Shown here: positions 45,628 through 54,942 of the stretch, piece after piece | Position numbering within the stretch: the stretch's first letter is position 1 | Layout of the letters: every line of letters begins with the position of its first letter | Assembly (NCBI RefSeq): GCF_000194155.1 | Contig: NZ_GL877878.1 | Location: forward strand, 3,379,557-3,443,556 | From: Saccharopolyspora spinosa NRRL 18395 | GTDB taxonomy: Bacteria; Actinomycetota; Actinomycetes; Mycobacteriales; Pseudonocardiaceae | Length of the DNA stretch: 64,000 nucleotides | Direction of reading: 5' to 3' | Position numbers and translations under genes: made by a program | Notes under the pieces: generated by a model | Databases searched by the model: none | What the model was told of the DNA's origin: nothing | What the model saw: the letters and a program-made list of their open reading frames with translations, nothing else

Positions 45628-47757
45628 TCAGGACACGCGATCACGGCTTTCCCCTAGCGCATAGGATATGGCCTGGTCGCAGGTGAGGCTGTTCCCGTCC
45701 TCGAAAGCAACGTCGAACGCCCGCGAGCCGAGAACCATGCGGGCCTGTTCCTCGCTTGCCCGATGCCGGGCTACGTACGGCGGGAAGCCGAACAGCGGCC
45801 TGCCTATCTCGCGCCACAAGGTGTGGCTGGCCCCCAGCAACCGAGCGGCGCTTTCAGCGTCCTGGTCGACCGCGGACCAGGCGAGCAGCTCGATGGATAT
45901 GGCCATTCCGACCAGGTCGTTGAGCTGCTGCTTGAGCCGTAGGCATTCCCGAGCGTATGAGCTGGCCTGCTCTGCGTTGCCTTCCGTCCAAGCCACGAGG
46001 CCCAGCACCCACAGTGCCCAAGAGCCCGACCAGGGAACGCCGTACGCGTCACGCATCGCCAGGCATTCTTCGCAGAGAGCACGAGCCCGCTCGCAGTCAC
46101 CAAGAAGGAGCACAGTACTGGCCAGAATCGGGCGGCTCACCACGGTCACTGCGCTGGGCTGCCCCGCGGCGTCCTCCCTCGCCAGGGCTTCTTCCAGATA
46201 CGCCACCGCACGTTGCTGGTTGTCGCGCACGTGCTCGGCGTAGCCGGACACGCACAACGCGGAGGTCAGCTCCACATCGTCTCCGATGCTGCGTGCCAGA
46301 TCACGACACTCGTCGAGCATGATCAGCGCAGGGCTGGTATCCCCCTGCATGGTGGCGACCCAGGCGTTGGTCCACAACGCCTTCGCCCGCTCCCTGCTCG
46401 GTTCCGTCGCTCGCGCAAGCAGGTGATCCAACCAGTAGCGACCCTCCGCGACCCGACCGCCGCCGACCCAGCAGAACCACAGCGCCCCGGCCAACCTCAA
46501 GCCGGTCCGCGCCTCTCCGGGCTCGATGAGGCAGAACTCCAGTGCCATTCGCAGGTTCGCATGCTCGGCGTAAATGCGTTCATTCCAGGCCACCTGCTCG
46601 GGACCGAACCACTTCGCCTCGGCCCGCTCGGCCAACCAGCTGTAGTGGTCCCGGTGCCGCCGCCGCAGGAGGTCTCCCTCCCCTGACTCGTGAAGCCGCT
46701 GCCTCCCGTACTGACGGGTCGGGTCGAGCAACCGGTAACGCGTGCACCCGGCACGGTCCTGCCGGCTGAGGATGGACTTGTCCACCAGTCCGACGACCAG
46801 CTCCAGCACGTCCTCTGGCAGCAGCAGCACCTCGTCGGAGCAAACTGCTTCCGCCGTATCCAGGTCGAAATCCGCCGCGAACACCGAGGACCGCGCCCAC
46901 AGCATCCGCTCGGCCGGCGTGCACAGCTCGAAACTCCAGTCGAAGATCGCCGGCAACGTCTCGTGGTGGCGCCCCGTTCGGACGCCAGGCCCAGGTAACC
47001 CGGCCACGCCGGTCTCAGGCCATTCATCCAACGCTGCGAGGATCTCTTCGACCGACATCGTCCGGAGCCATTTCGCTACCAGCTCGATCGCCAGCGGTAG
47101 CCCTTCCAGCCGACCGCAAATCTCGGCCACCGCGTCGCAGTTGGCAACGTCCACGGTGAAGCCCGGGGCCAGTTCCGCAGCACGCTCGGCGAACAATTCC
47201 ACCGATGCGCAGTCTTGCGCCGGCTCCATCGAGAACATCTCGGCGGCGCTCTCCGGAACCGGCAACGGCGGGATCGTCACCACGTGCTCGCCGTCGGAGC
47301 CCAGCACCTGGCGGCTGGTGATCAGGACGCGCAACCTGGGCGCCTTCCTGAGCAGCGCGTTCACCAGATCCGCGCAGTCCTGAACGAGATGTTCGCAGTT
47401 GTCCAGAACGAGCAGCAACCGCCGAGACACCAAGTACTCCGACAGTGCGTCGATCGGCCGTCCCAAGGACCAGTCGCCGACTCCGAGGATGCTCATCACG
47501 GTGTGCGGCAGGAGAGCGCCGTCGTCCAGCTCCGCAAGCCTCACCAGCCACACCCCGTCGGGAAATCTCCGGCGCACCTGTGCGGCCACGCGCAGGCCCA
47601 CGCGCGACTTGCCCACCCCGGGTGGCCCCGTGATAGTCACCAACCGCGCCCTGGACAATGCCCGTTTGCCCCCGGTCACCTCGTGTTGGCGACCGACGAA
47701 GCTGCTGCTCTCACCCGGCAAGTTCCCCGCCTGCCGCCCGGCACGCATGCTCCTCAC
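45628..47757 (-). CDS. STAND-type ATPase regulator lacking its HTH
   Basis: 709 residues. Features: SSFVGRQHEV, Walker A VTITGPPGVGKSRVGLRVA, Walker B-like LLLVLDNCEHLVQDCADLV, sensor VLITSRQVLG, LPLAIELVAKWLRTMSVEEI, then helical TPR-like repeats to the end (RLLGASHTLWREIGRPLFGF). Regulators of this LuxR/STAND family normally finish with a LuxR HTH after a SLDQAVAYAL-like segment. This one stops at TCDQAISYALGE with no HTH. Its GTG start overlaps the stop of the upstream ORF (GTGA), which supplies an HTH, so the two may work as a split regulator. Confidence 0.85.
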   Translation of the reverse strand: MRSMRAGRQAGNLPGESSSFVGRQHEVTGGKRALSRARLVTITGPPGVGKSRVGLRVAAQVRRRFPDGVWLVRLAELDDGALLPHTVMSILGVGDWSLGRPIDALSEYLVSRRLLLVLDNCEHLVQDCADLVNALLRKAPRLRVLITSRQVLGSDGEHVVTIPPLPVPESAAEMFSMEPAQDCASVELFAERAAELAPGFTVDVANCDAVAEICGRLEGLPLAIELVAKWLRTMSVEEILAALDEWPETGVAGLPGPGVRTGRHHETLPAIFDWSFELCTPAERMLWARSSVFAADFDLDTAEAVCSDEVLLLPEDVLELVVGLVDKSILSRQDRAGCTRYRLLDPTRQYGRQRLHESGEGDLLRRRHRDHYSWLAERAEAKWFGPEQVAWNERIYAEHANLRMALEFCLIEPGEARTGLRLAGALWFCWVGGGRVAEGRYWLDHLLARATEPSRERAKALWTNAWVATMQGDTSPALIMLDECRDLARSIGDDVELTSALCVSGYAEHVRDNQQRAVAYLEEALAREDAAGQPSAVTVVSRPILASTVLLLGDCERARALCEECLAMRDAYGVPWSGSWALWVLGLVAWTEGNAEQASSYARECLRLKQQLNDLVGMAISIELLAWSAVDQDAESAARLLGASHTLWREIGRPLFGFPPYVARHRASEEQARMVLGSRAFDVAFEDGNSLTCDQAISYALGESRDRVS

Positions 47758-48320
47758 CCCCCGAAATCATCGTCGGCACTGCGGTGGGGCGTCTTCTGCT
47801 CCGTCAACCAGGTCGCGAGCTGGGTCCGGGAGTTGCACCCGAGCTCGAAGAAGACGTGTTCCACGGGGGCCTCGACGGTCGATTTCGCGATGAACAGATT
47901 GGAAGCGATTTCCGTGTTCGACAATCCCTTGGTGACCAGCGCGGCGACCTCATGCTCGCGCCTCGTCAGCGGTGAGCTCAACAACGGAGCGGCCGCCTCA
48001 GCCTTGGCGCCCTCGGACAGCGCGTAGGCAATGGCCGCATCAAGCGACATGCCGCGCCCCACCTCGTAGGCGTCGTCGAATGCCTCATCGCCAAGGGCAT
48101 CGCGCGGTCGGGCCTCGGCCCCATCGTGCCAATTGAGGTAGTAGCCGAACCCGGACAAGAAGTCGCTGATCGGTTCGAAGGGCTTGCCGCTGACCCCGAA
48201 GAGCTTGGCGGCCCGCGCCATCAACACAGACCTGACCTGAGCGTTCTTCTGCCGACGCCCGACGAAACTCACGACATCCGCCGGAAGGCCACACGGCGTT
48301 CCGGGCGACGACTTGCCCAC
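47754..48320 (-). CDS. LuxR-HTH protein, internally deleted STAND regulator
   Basis: 188 residues with the two ends of a LuxR/STAND regulator. The N-terminal VVSFVGRRQKNAQVRS is the normal start just before the P-loop. The sequence then jumps to the very C-terminal linker (DAYEVGRGMSLDAAIAYAL) and a complete LuxR HTH (LTRREHEVAALVTKGLSNTE, SNLFIAKSTVEAPVEHVFFE). ATPase and TPR parts are missing in between. It is translationally coupled to the HTH-less STAND gene downstream. It could be a functional DNA-binding partner or an intermediate of gene decay. GTG start at 48320. Confidence 0.82.
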   Translation of the reverse strand: MGKSSPGTPCGLPADVVSFVGRRQKNAQVRSVLMARAAKLFGVSGKPFEPISDFLSGFGYYLNWHDGAEARPRDALGDEAFDDAYEVGRGMSLDAAIAYALSEGAKAEAAAPLLSSPLTRREHEVAALVTKGLSNTEIASNLFIAKSTVEAPVEHVFFELGCNSRTQLATWLTEQKTPHRSADDDFGG

Positions 48321-48713
48321 ATCACCACTCTACTTCTTCTGGACCGCTGATCACGGCCGCGAGCGCCGACCTGCAGGCAGCCGACCTGGCAGCGACCGGC
48401 GACCAACTCGACGACGACTTCGGCGCCCTCCCTTCCGGTGCAGTACGACGCCTCTTCACCACCAACCCCGTTCGCACCGTCCGATGCGGCAAACACCCAC
48501 GCACCAAACGACAAGAACGCCCCTTGGACACCTCCCGTCCAAACCGTTCAGATCGCCGAACACGTAACGCCGCTCAGCGTCCCCTGGGCGGCCGCCATCA
48601 TTCTCCGATCACGGATTGATTCCCTGGAACAGCGAAGACTTCTCGCGCTGGCAGGTGAATCACGGTGCCCCAGAAGGGGTAGCCATAGTTTGAAGAGTTT
48701 TCCATCTTTGGCG
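48321..48713. other. intergenic region without supported gene
   Basis: Nearly 400 bp upstream of the LuxR-HTH gene and the hypothetical gene on the opposite strand. Frames here are rich in Pro/Arg/Thr, and none has a convincing start or family resemblance. It should contain promoters for both flanking genes. Confidence 0.4.
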
Positions 48714-49178
48714 GTGAGAACCGTGTTGCCGCTACCCCAATCGGACGACTACGTCCTGTTCGACGGCAATTGGGAGGACATCGTCCTCAAAGCGGAGGCG
48801 GCGGGCGGCGTCGCCGCACAGGAACTCGCACTTCTACGCCACACGAACGAACCGGAACACCGAGGCCGGGTTGAAGTCGAAGTCGGCCCGCCCGGAAACC
48901 CCTTGGCAGCCTGGCTCCTGTGCACACGGCGAGCCACTCGCTCCGACGCGGGCACGGCCTTGGTCGACATTGATGCGCCAGGAACGGATATCAGCCCGGC
49001 AGCATCACTTCACATGCGGGAGGCGTATGCGGCTGCGTACTGCACCGTGCTGGCTGAGGAAGTCGGCGCCATAGCTGAGAGGCGTGTCCTGCCCACAACC
49101 ACACCGCCCGTTGCCATCCCAACACCCCGTGCAGAACCGGATACTCACGCCCCAAGCGACCGTCTTACCTTGCACTAG
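48714..49178 (+). CDS. hypothetical protein
   Basis: About 154 residues from a GTG at 48714 (VRTVLPLPQSDDYVLFDGNW); the frame is open further upstream to 48438, but that part is low-complexity. The composition is that of a real soluble protein (EDIVLKAEAAGGVAAQELAL, RVEVEVGPPGNPLAAWLL, LHMREAYAAAYCTVLAEEVG), with a Pro/Thr-rich tail. No family is recognised. It stands alone between the LuxR/STAND pair and glf. Neither a ribosome site nor a promoter is clear. Confidence 0.4.
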   Translation: MRTVLPLPQSDDYVLFDGNWEDIVLKAEAAGGVAAQELALLRHTNEPEHRGRVEVEVGPPGNPLAAWLLCTRRATRSDAGTALVDIDAPGTDISPAASLHMREAYAAAYCTVLAEEVGAIAERRVLPTTTPPVAIPTPRAEPDTHAPSDRLTLH

Positions 49179-50609
<1,431 letters not shown>

Positions 50610-50626
50610 GACGGCAGCCTGGGTGG

Positions 50627-50752
50627 TGAAGTGGTCTGCACCACGAGCCAGGACAGGCCCAGCCTCTTAGCGACCTCGGACACCACGCGCTTGCCCGTGG
50701 CCACCGTTGCTCCCGCCGCGCGCCGTAACCGTGTGGTCGGCCGAGAGCGCCC
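50627..50752 (-). pseudogene. ISL3-type transposase fragment
   Basis: A short minus-strand frame (SRPTTRLRRAAGATVATGKR, then VVSEVAKRLGLSWLVV) resembles the helix-turn-helix segment of actinomycete ISL3-family transposases. There are no flanking zinc-finger or DDE parts. Identification rests on about 40 residues only. Confidence 0.4.
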
Positions 50753-50955
50753 CGGAATGTGCGGCACCGCCCCGGCGGACGTCGTTTTCGGACACATCGG
50801 TCAGGTTGCGTCAATAACAACCATGATCACGAATAGCCACGAGTCTTTCGCCTCCAGCCTGCCCGACTACGGTCCCCTACCAGCAAGCACACCGCCCGGA
50901 CAACTTCGAACCCGCCGGAATATGGATCGGCCAGAAGAGAAAAAATGAAAGTCCT

Positions 50956-50987
50956 AGGTGGACTTTTCTAGATTTACCAGTCCACCT
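50956..50987. repeat. inverted repeat at the end of truncated marR
   Basis: AGGTGGACT (50956-50964) and AGTCCACCT (50979-50987) are perfect complements around a 14-nt loop. The premature stop codon of the marR remnant lies inside the structure. It may be a terminator or the scar of the event that removed the 3' half of the gene. Confidence 0.55.
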
Positions 50988-51189
50988 CCACCCCGCTGAG
51001 CGCGGTAGCGCGGGCGAGCTGCTGCATGCGCATGTGCCATCCGTCCTGACGGCCGAGCGCTTCGAGAACCGCGTACTCGACGACCGAGAGGCCATGTTCG
51101 GCCCGGAGCGCCTTCTCCGGCGCGGCGTCGAGCATCCCGTGCAACCCATATGAGGCGCGCCTGCAACTATCTGCCACATCACAATACAT
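50974..51189 (-). pseudogene. truncated MarR-family regulator
   Basis: 71 residues (MYCDVADSCRRASYGLHGML, LSVVEYAVLEALGRQDGWHM, RMQQLARATALSG) correspond to the first half of a MarR protein, up to the recognition-helix start. The wing and C-terminal dimerisation helix are missing and no continuation exists in another frame. Divergent from an MFS exporter gene, it was probably the repressor of that gene. The truncation should leave the exporter unregulated, unless the short form still has a role. Confidence 0.7.
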
Positions 51190-51226
51190 GTCCCTTGAAT
51201 TAGCTAGCGTGTGCAACTATTGTCAA
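51162..51226. promoter_or_regulatory. marR/MFS shared promoter with direct repeats
   Basis: TGCAACTAT occurs twice (51162-51170, 51212-51220). On the minus strand TTGACA (51226-51221) and TAATTC (51202-51197) are 18 bp apart and would place the transcription start at or next to the marR ATG at 51189, implying a leaderless message. The repeats overlap this promoter and are candidate MarR half-sites. Confidence 0.5.
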
Positions 51227-51269
51227 CGCCTGTAATGCTCAGACGCAGTCAGACAGGATGGTCTCGCAC

Positions 51270-52472
51270 ATGCCTCTCGCGCTCCTGGCTCTTGCCATCG
51301 GTGCCTTCGGAATCGGCACCACCGAGTTCGTGATCATGGGTGTGCTCCCGCAGGTCGCCGGCGAGTTCAACGTCAGCATCCCCGCTGCGGGTTGGCTGGT
51401 GTCCGGCTACGCGCTCGGCGTCGTCATCGGCGCACCGATCCTCACCGTCCTGGGTACTAAGGTGTCCCGCAAGAAGATGCTCCTGTTCCTGATGGGCGTC
51501 TTCATAGTGGGCAACGCGCTCTCCGCCGCCGCCCCCACCTTCGGCGTCATGCTCATCGGCCGGGTCGTCGCCTCGTTCGCCCACGGCGCGTTCTTCGGCA
51601 TCGGTTCCGTGGTCGCCGCCAACCTGGTCGCCCCCGGGAGGAAGGCCTCGGCCATCTCGCTGATGTTCATGGGGCTGACCGTCGCCAACATCATCGGCGT
51701 CCCCGGAGGTACCTACGTCGGACAGGCCGCCGGCTGGCGGGTCACCTTCGGCATCGTCGCCGTGCTCGGCCTGATCGGGTTCCTCGGCGTCGCCATGCTC
51801 GTCCCGGAGCAGGGCAAGCCCGAGGCCGCGAAGATCCGTACCGAGTTCGCCGCGTTCCGCAACGTGCAGGTCTGGCTCGCGATGGCGATGACTGTCCTGG
51901 GGTTCGGCGGCGTGTTCGCTGCGATCACTTACATCGCGCCGATGATGACCGATGTCGCGGGCTACTCCGAGGGCGCGGTGACCTGGCTGCTCGTGCTGTT
52001 CGGCAGCGGCATGTTCCTGGGCAACCTGCTGGGTGGCAAGTTCGCCGACAAGGCCCTGATGCCCATGCTCTTCGTCACGCTCTCCGGCCTCGCAGTCGCC
52101 CTGCTGCTATTCACGATGACGGCGCACAGCCAAGTCCTCGCCGCGCTCACCCTCTCCGCCATCGGCGCCTTGGGCTTCGCCACCGTTCCCCCGCTGCAGA
52201 AGTGGATCCTCGACCAGGCATCCACCGCCCCGACGCTGGCTTCCGCCGCCAACATCGGTGCCTTCAACCTCGGCAACGCCCTCGCAGCCTGGCTCGGTGG
52301 TGTCGTGATCGCCGCCGGGTTCGGCTACACCGCGCCCAACTGGGCCGGAGCCATGCTCGCCAGCACCGCATTGCTGCTGTCACTCCTCGCGGCCTCCCTC
52401 GATCGCCGCAGCCGGGCGACCGGTCCCAGCGTGGCGTCCGGCCACGCCGAGCCGGTGGCAGCCCAGCACTGA
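51270..52472 (+). CDS. DHA1-type MFS drug exporter (AraJ/YdhP-like)
   Basis: A 400-residue, 12-span protein beginning MPLALLALAIGAFGIGTTEF, VIMGVLPQVAGEFNVSIPAA, the usual start of this subgroup (an ATG 12 bp upstream is an alternative). Motif A-like KVSRKKMLLFLMG, then RVVASFAHGAFFGIGSVVAA, GVPGGTYVGQAAGWR (motif C, antiporter signature). Relatives export chloramphenicol, sugars or arabinose-type compounds. It is divergent from the truncated marR gene and followed by a strong terminator. Confidence 0.9.
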   Translation: MPLALLALAIGAFGIGTTEFVIMGVLPQVAGEFNVSIPAAGWLVSGYALGVVIGAPILTVLGTKVSRKKMLLFLMGVFIVGNALSAAAPTFGVMLIGRVVASFAHGAFFGIGSVVAANLVAPGRKASAISLMFMGLTVANIIGVPGGTYVGQAAGWRVTFGIVAVLGLIGFLGVAMLVPEQGKPEAAKIRTEFAAFRNVQVWLAMAMTVLGFGGVFAAITYIAPMMTDVAGYSEGAVTWLLVLFGSGMFLGNLLGGKFADKALMPMLFVTLSGLAVALLLFTMTAHSQVLAALTLSAIGALGFATVPPLQKWILDQASTAPTLASAANIGAFNLGNALAAWLGGVVIAAGFGYTAPNWAGAMLASTALLLSLLAASLDRRSRATGPSVASGHAEPVAAQH

Positions 52473-52591
52473 TCGCGATCCCGCGACAGAGACACCAATG
52501 GTTCCGACCACCACCCTCAACAACAGCGTCGGGTTCCCGCCGCCACGGTTGACGTGTTGCGCGGAGGACGTTTCCACTGCCGCCAGCAGCG

Positions 52592-52626
52592 CGCCCGGCG
52601 AGCCGGTCAGGAATGCTCGCCGGGCG
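52592..52626. terminator. hairpin between convergent MFS and gabD genes
   Basis: A perfect 12-bp stem (CGCCCGGCGAGC with GCTCGCCGGGCG) and an 11-nt loop. It is positioned to end both convergent transcripts. Confidence 0.75.
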
Positions 52627-52679
52627 GGCGTCGAGGTCCGACTGGACAGTCTGGTGCCAAGCCCGGTTATCGCGCCTTT

Positions 52680-54149
52680 TCAGAGACCTAGGCCGATGTA
52701 TTTGGTTTCGAGGTACTCCTCGATGCCGTGGCTGCTGCCTTCGCGCCCCAAGCCAGATTCCTTGATGCCGCCGAACGGCGCCGCCGGGTTGCTGATCACC
52801 CCTCGGTTGATCCCGGTCATCCCGCTGTCCAGCGCTTCGGCGACCCGCATCGCACGGGACAGGTTCTGGCTGAACAGGTACGACGCCAGCCCGAACGGGG
52901 TGTCGTTGGCGGCAGCAATCGCCTCGTCCTCGGTGTCGAACGGGTAGATCGCCGCCACGGGCCCAAAGATCTCCTCGGTGCGCAGTTCCGCGTCGTGCGG
53001 AACGCCTCGCAGCACCGTCGGCGGGTAGAAGTAGCCCTTCCCTGTTGGCACTTCGCCGCCGAGCAGCAGCTCGGCGCCCTTGGCGACCGCGTCGTCGACG
53101 AGTCCAGCGACCTTGGTTCGCTGCCGGTCGTCGATCAGCGGGCCCAGCGTGCTCGCCGGGTCCAGTCCAGGCCCGGGGCGGAACGACGCCATGCGCTCGG
53201 TGAGCTTGCGGGTGAACTCCTCGACCACCCCGGACTGCACGTGGATCCTGTTCGCGGCGACGCAGGATTCGCCGCCGTTGCGGAGCTTGGCCACCACGGC
53301 ACCCTCCACCGCGGTGTCGACGTCGGCGTCGTCGAAGACCAGCAGCGGGGCGTTGCCGCCGAGCTCCATCGAGCTCCGCAGGACGTGGTCGGCGGCCTGG
53401 CCGAGCAGCAGCTTGCCGACCCGGGTCGAGCCGGTGAAGGAGATCTTGCGCAGCCGGGGATCTGCCATCACCGGCCGCACGAGTCCGGCCGCGTCGGTCG
53501 TGGTGACCACGTTGACCACTCCGTCGGGCAGCCCGGCTTCGCGCAGCACCTCCGCCAGCAGCAACGTCGTCAGCGGGGTCTGCTCGGCGGGTTTGATGAC
53601 CACGGTGCAGCCCGCGGCGAGGGCGGCACCGATCTTGCGGGTGCCCATTGCCAGCGGGAAATTCCAGGGCGTGACGAGCAACGTCGGGCCGACCGGTCGC
53701 TTCGTCGTGACGATCCGGTACTGGCCACCCGGCTCGACGCCGTAGCCGCCGTCGAGGTGCAAGCGGGTCGCGCTTTCGGAGAACCAGCGGAAGAAGCCCG
53801 CCCCGTAGCCCACCTCGCCGCGGGCTTCGGCGAGCGGCTTGCCCATCTCCAGGGTGATCAGCGCAGCGATCTCTTCCCGACGCTCGATCAGCGCGTCGTA
53901 GGCGGCGCGCAGGACATCGGCTCGGGCCTGCGGCGGCGTTGCGGCCCAGTCCGCGGCGGCGTCGACGGCCGCGTCCAATGCCGCGATTCCGTCCGTTGGG
54001 CCCGCGTCAGCGACCCGGAGCAGGAGTTCCTCGCTGGCCGGATCGACCACCGCGAAAGTCTCTCCGCTGCGCGACGAGACCCACTTGCCACCGATGAACA
54101 GCTCAGTCGGCACGGCTTGCAGCAGCCGTGCCCGGTCGACGTCGACCAT
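52680..54149 (-). CDS. gabD: NAD(P)-dependent succinate-semialdehyde-type dehydrogenase
   Basis: A 489-residue aldehyde dehydrogenase: LLVTPWNFPLAMGTRKIGAA, VVIKPAEQTPLTTLL, ISFTGSTRVGKLLL, catalytic Glu in MELGGNAPLLVFDDADVD, and the nucleophile Cys in LRNGGESCVAANRIHVQ, then TEEIFGPVAAIYPF and PFGGIKESGLGREGS. The last motif and overall pattern are GabD-like. It is divergent from the GntR regulator that heads the oxoprolinase operon and shares its promoter region, so it probably oxidises an aldehyde made by the TPP decarboxylase of that operon. Confidence 0.88.
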   Translation of the reverse strand: MVDVDRARLLQAVPTELFIGGKWVSSRSGETFAVVDPASEELLLRVADAGPTDGIAALDAAVDAAADWAATPPQARADVLRAAYDALIERREEIAALITLEMGKPLAEARGEVGYGAGFFRWFSESATRLHLDGGYGVEPGGQYRIVTTKRPVGPTLLVTPWNFPLAMGTRKIGAALAAGCTVVIKPAEQTPLTTLLLAEVLREAGLPDGVVNVVTTTDAAGLVRPVMADPRLRKISFTGSTRVGKLLLGQAADHVLRSSMELGGNAPLLVFDDADVDTAVEGAVVAKLRNGGESCVAANRIHVQSGVVEEFTRKLTERMASFRPGPGLDPASTLGPLIDDRQRTKVAGLVDDAVAKGAELLLGGEVPTGKGYFYPPTVLRGVPHDAELRTEEIFGPVAAIYPFDTEDEAIAAANDTPFGLASYLFSQNLSRAMRVAEALDSGMTGINRGVISNPAAPFGGIKESGLGREGSSHGIEEYLETKYIGLGL

Positions 54150-54224
54150 GCGCTCTTCTCACCATCCTCAACACGTAAACAGCGGGAAAACCGGGCGCTA
54201 ACCCTTGTCCCCAATCGAGTATTC

Positions 54225-54236
54225 ACTGTATACAGT
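54225..54236. promoter_or_regulatory. GntR operator candidate
   Basis: A perfect palindrome, ACTGTATACAGT, lies only 4 bp before the ATG of the GntR gene and about 75 bp upstream of gabD. GTATAC cores are typical of FadR-subfamily GntR sites. Binding here would repress its own operon and probably gabD too. Confidence 0.65.
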
Positions 54237-54240
54237 TCGC

Positions 54241-54942
54241 ATGGCTGCTGACCACACCCTGCGGAGAGGTTCCCCGCGCAACCCCAACGACATAGCCGAC
54301 GAGCTGCGCACGGCCATCGTCAACGGCGTCTTCCCGCCCGGACACCGGCTGGTCCACGAGGAGCTCGCGGCCCGCTTCGGGGTCAGCCGGATCCCGCTGC
54401 GGGAAGCCATCCGGACCCTGGTCGGCGAGGGCCTGGTGCAGAGCCCGCCCGGGCGCGGCACCTTCGTCACCGAACTGGACCTCGCCGAGATCGACGAGAT
54501 CTACGACCTGCGCAAGCTCGTCGAGCCCAGCTTCGCCGAGCACGTGGTGCAGCGCTGCTCGCGCGCGGACGTCGGCCGGCTGCGGTCGATGACCGAGCAG
54601 ATGGACCGCGTCGACAACCTCGGCAGCGAGGGCTGGTCGAGGGTGAACTTCGCGTTCCACCTCGACATGTACAGGCTGGCCGGATTGCCGATGCGCTACG
54701 AAGTGATCTCCCGGCTCTACCACCAACTGGAGCCCTACTCCCGCTTCTACGTGCACAGCACCCACGCGCTCGACCGCGTGCAGGCCGAGCACAAGGCGAT
54801 GGTCGCCGCGCTCGCCGACGGCGACGCCACCGCGCTCGCCGACCAGATCCACACCCACATCGACGGTGGCCAGCAGGGCCTGCGCACCGCCTGGCACGAC
54901 CGGGCCGAACACCCCGAATCCGTCCTGGAGCAACACCAATGA
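54241..54942 (+). CDS. GntR/FadR-subfamily repressor
   Basis: A 233-residue regulator. The winged HTH is NDIADELRTAIVNGVFPPG, LAARFGVSRIPLREAIRTL, GRGTFVTELD. The FCD domain (IDEIYDLRKLVEPSFAEHVV, VNFAFHLDMYRLAG, AEHKAMVAALADGDATALAD, QIHTHI) keeps the Asp/His residues that bind a metal-carboxylate ligand. It is the first gene of the oxoprolinase-type operon; its stop overlaps the aminotransferase ATG (ATGA). The ligand is probably an organic or amino acid of the pathway. The small distance between palindrome and start fits autorepression. Confidence 0.92.
   Translation: MAADHTLRRGSPRNPNDIADELRTAIVNGVFPPGHRLVHEELAARFGVSRIPLREAIRTLVGEGLVQSPPGRGTFVTELDLAEIDEIYDLRKLVEPSFAEHVVQRCSRADVGRLRSMTEQMDRVDNLGSEGWSRVNFAFHLDMYRLAGLPMRYEVISRLYHQLEPYSRFYVHSTHALDRVQAEHKAMVAALADGDATALADQIHTHIDGGQQGLRTAWHDRAEHPESVLEQHQ

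Noticed and set aside
48438-48713. N-terminal extension of the hypothetical protein at 48714
   Set aside because: The extra 92 residues are Pro/Thr/Arg-rich and unlike the rest; the start within them has no ribosome binding site.
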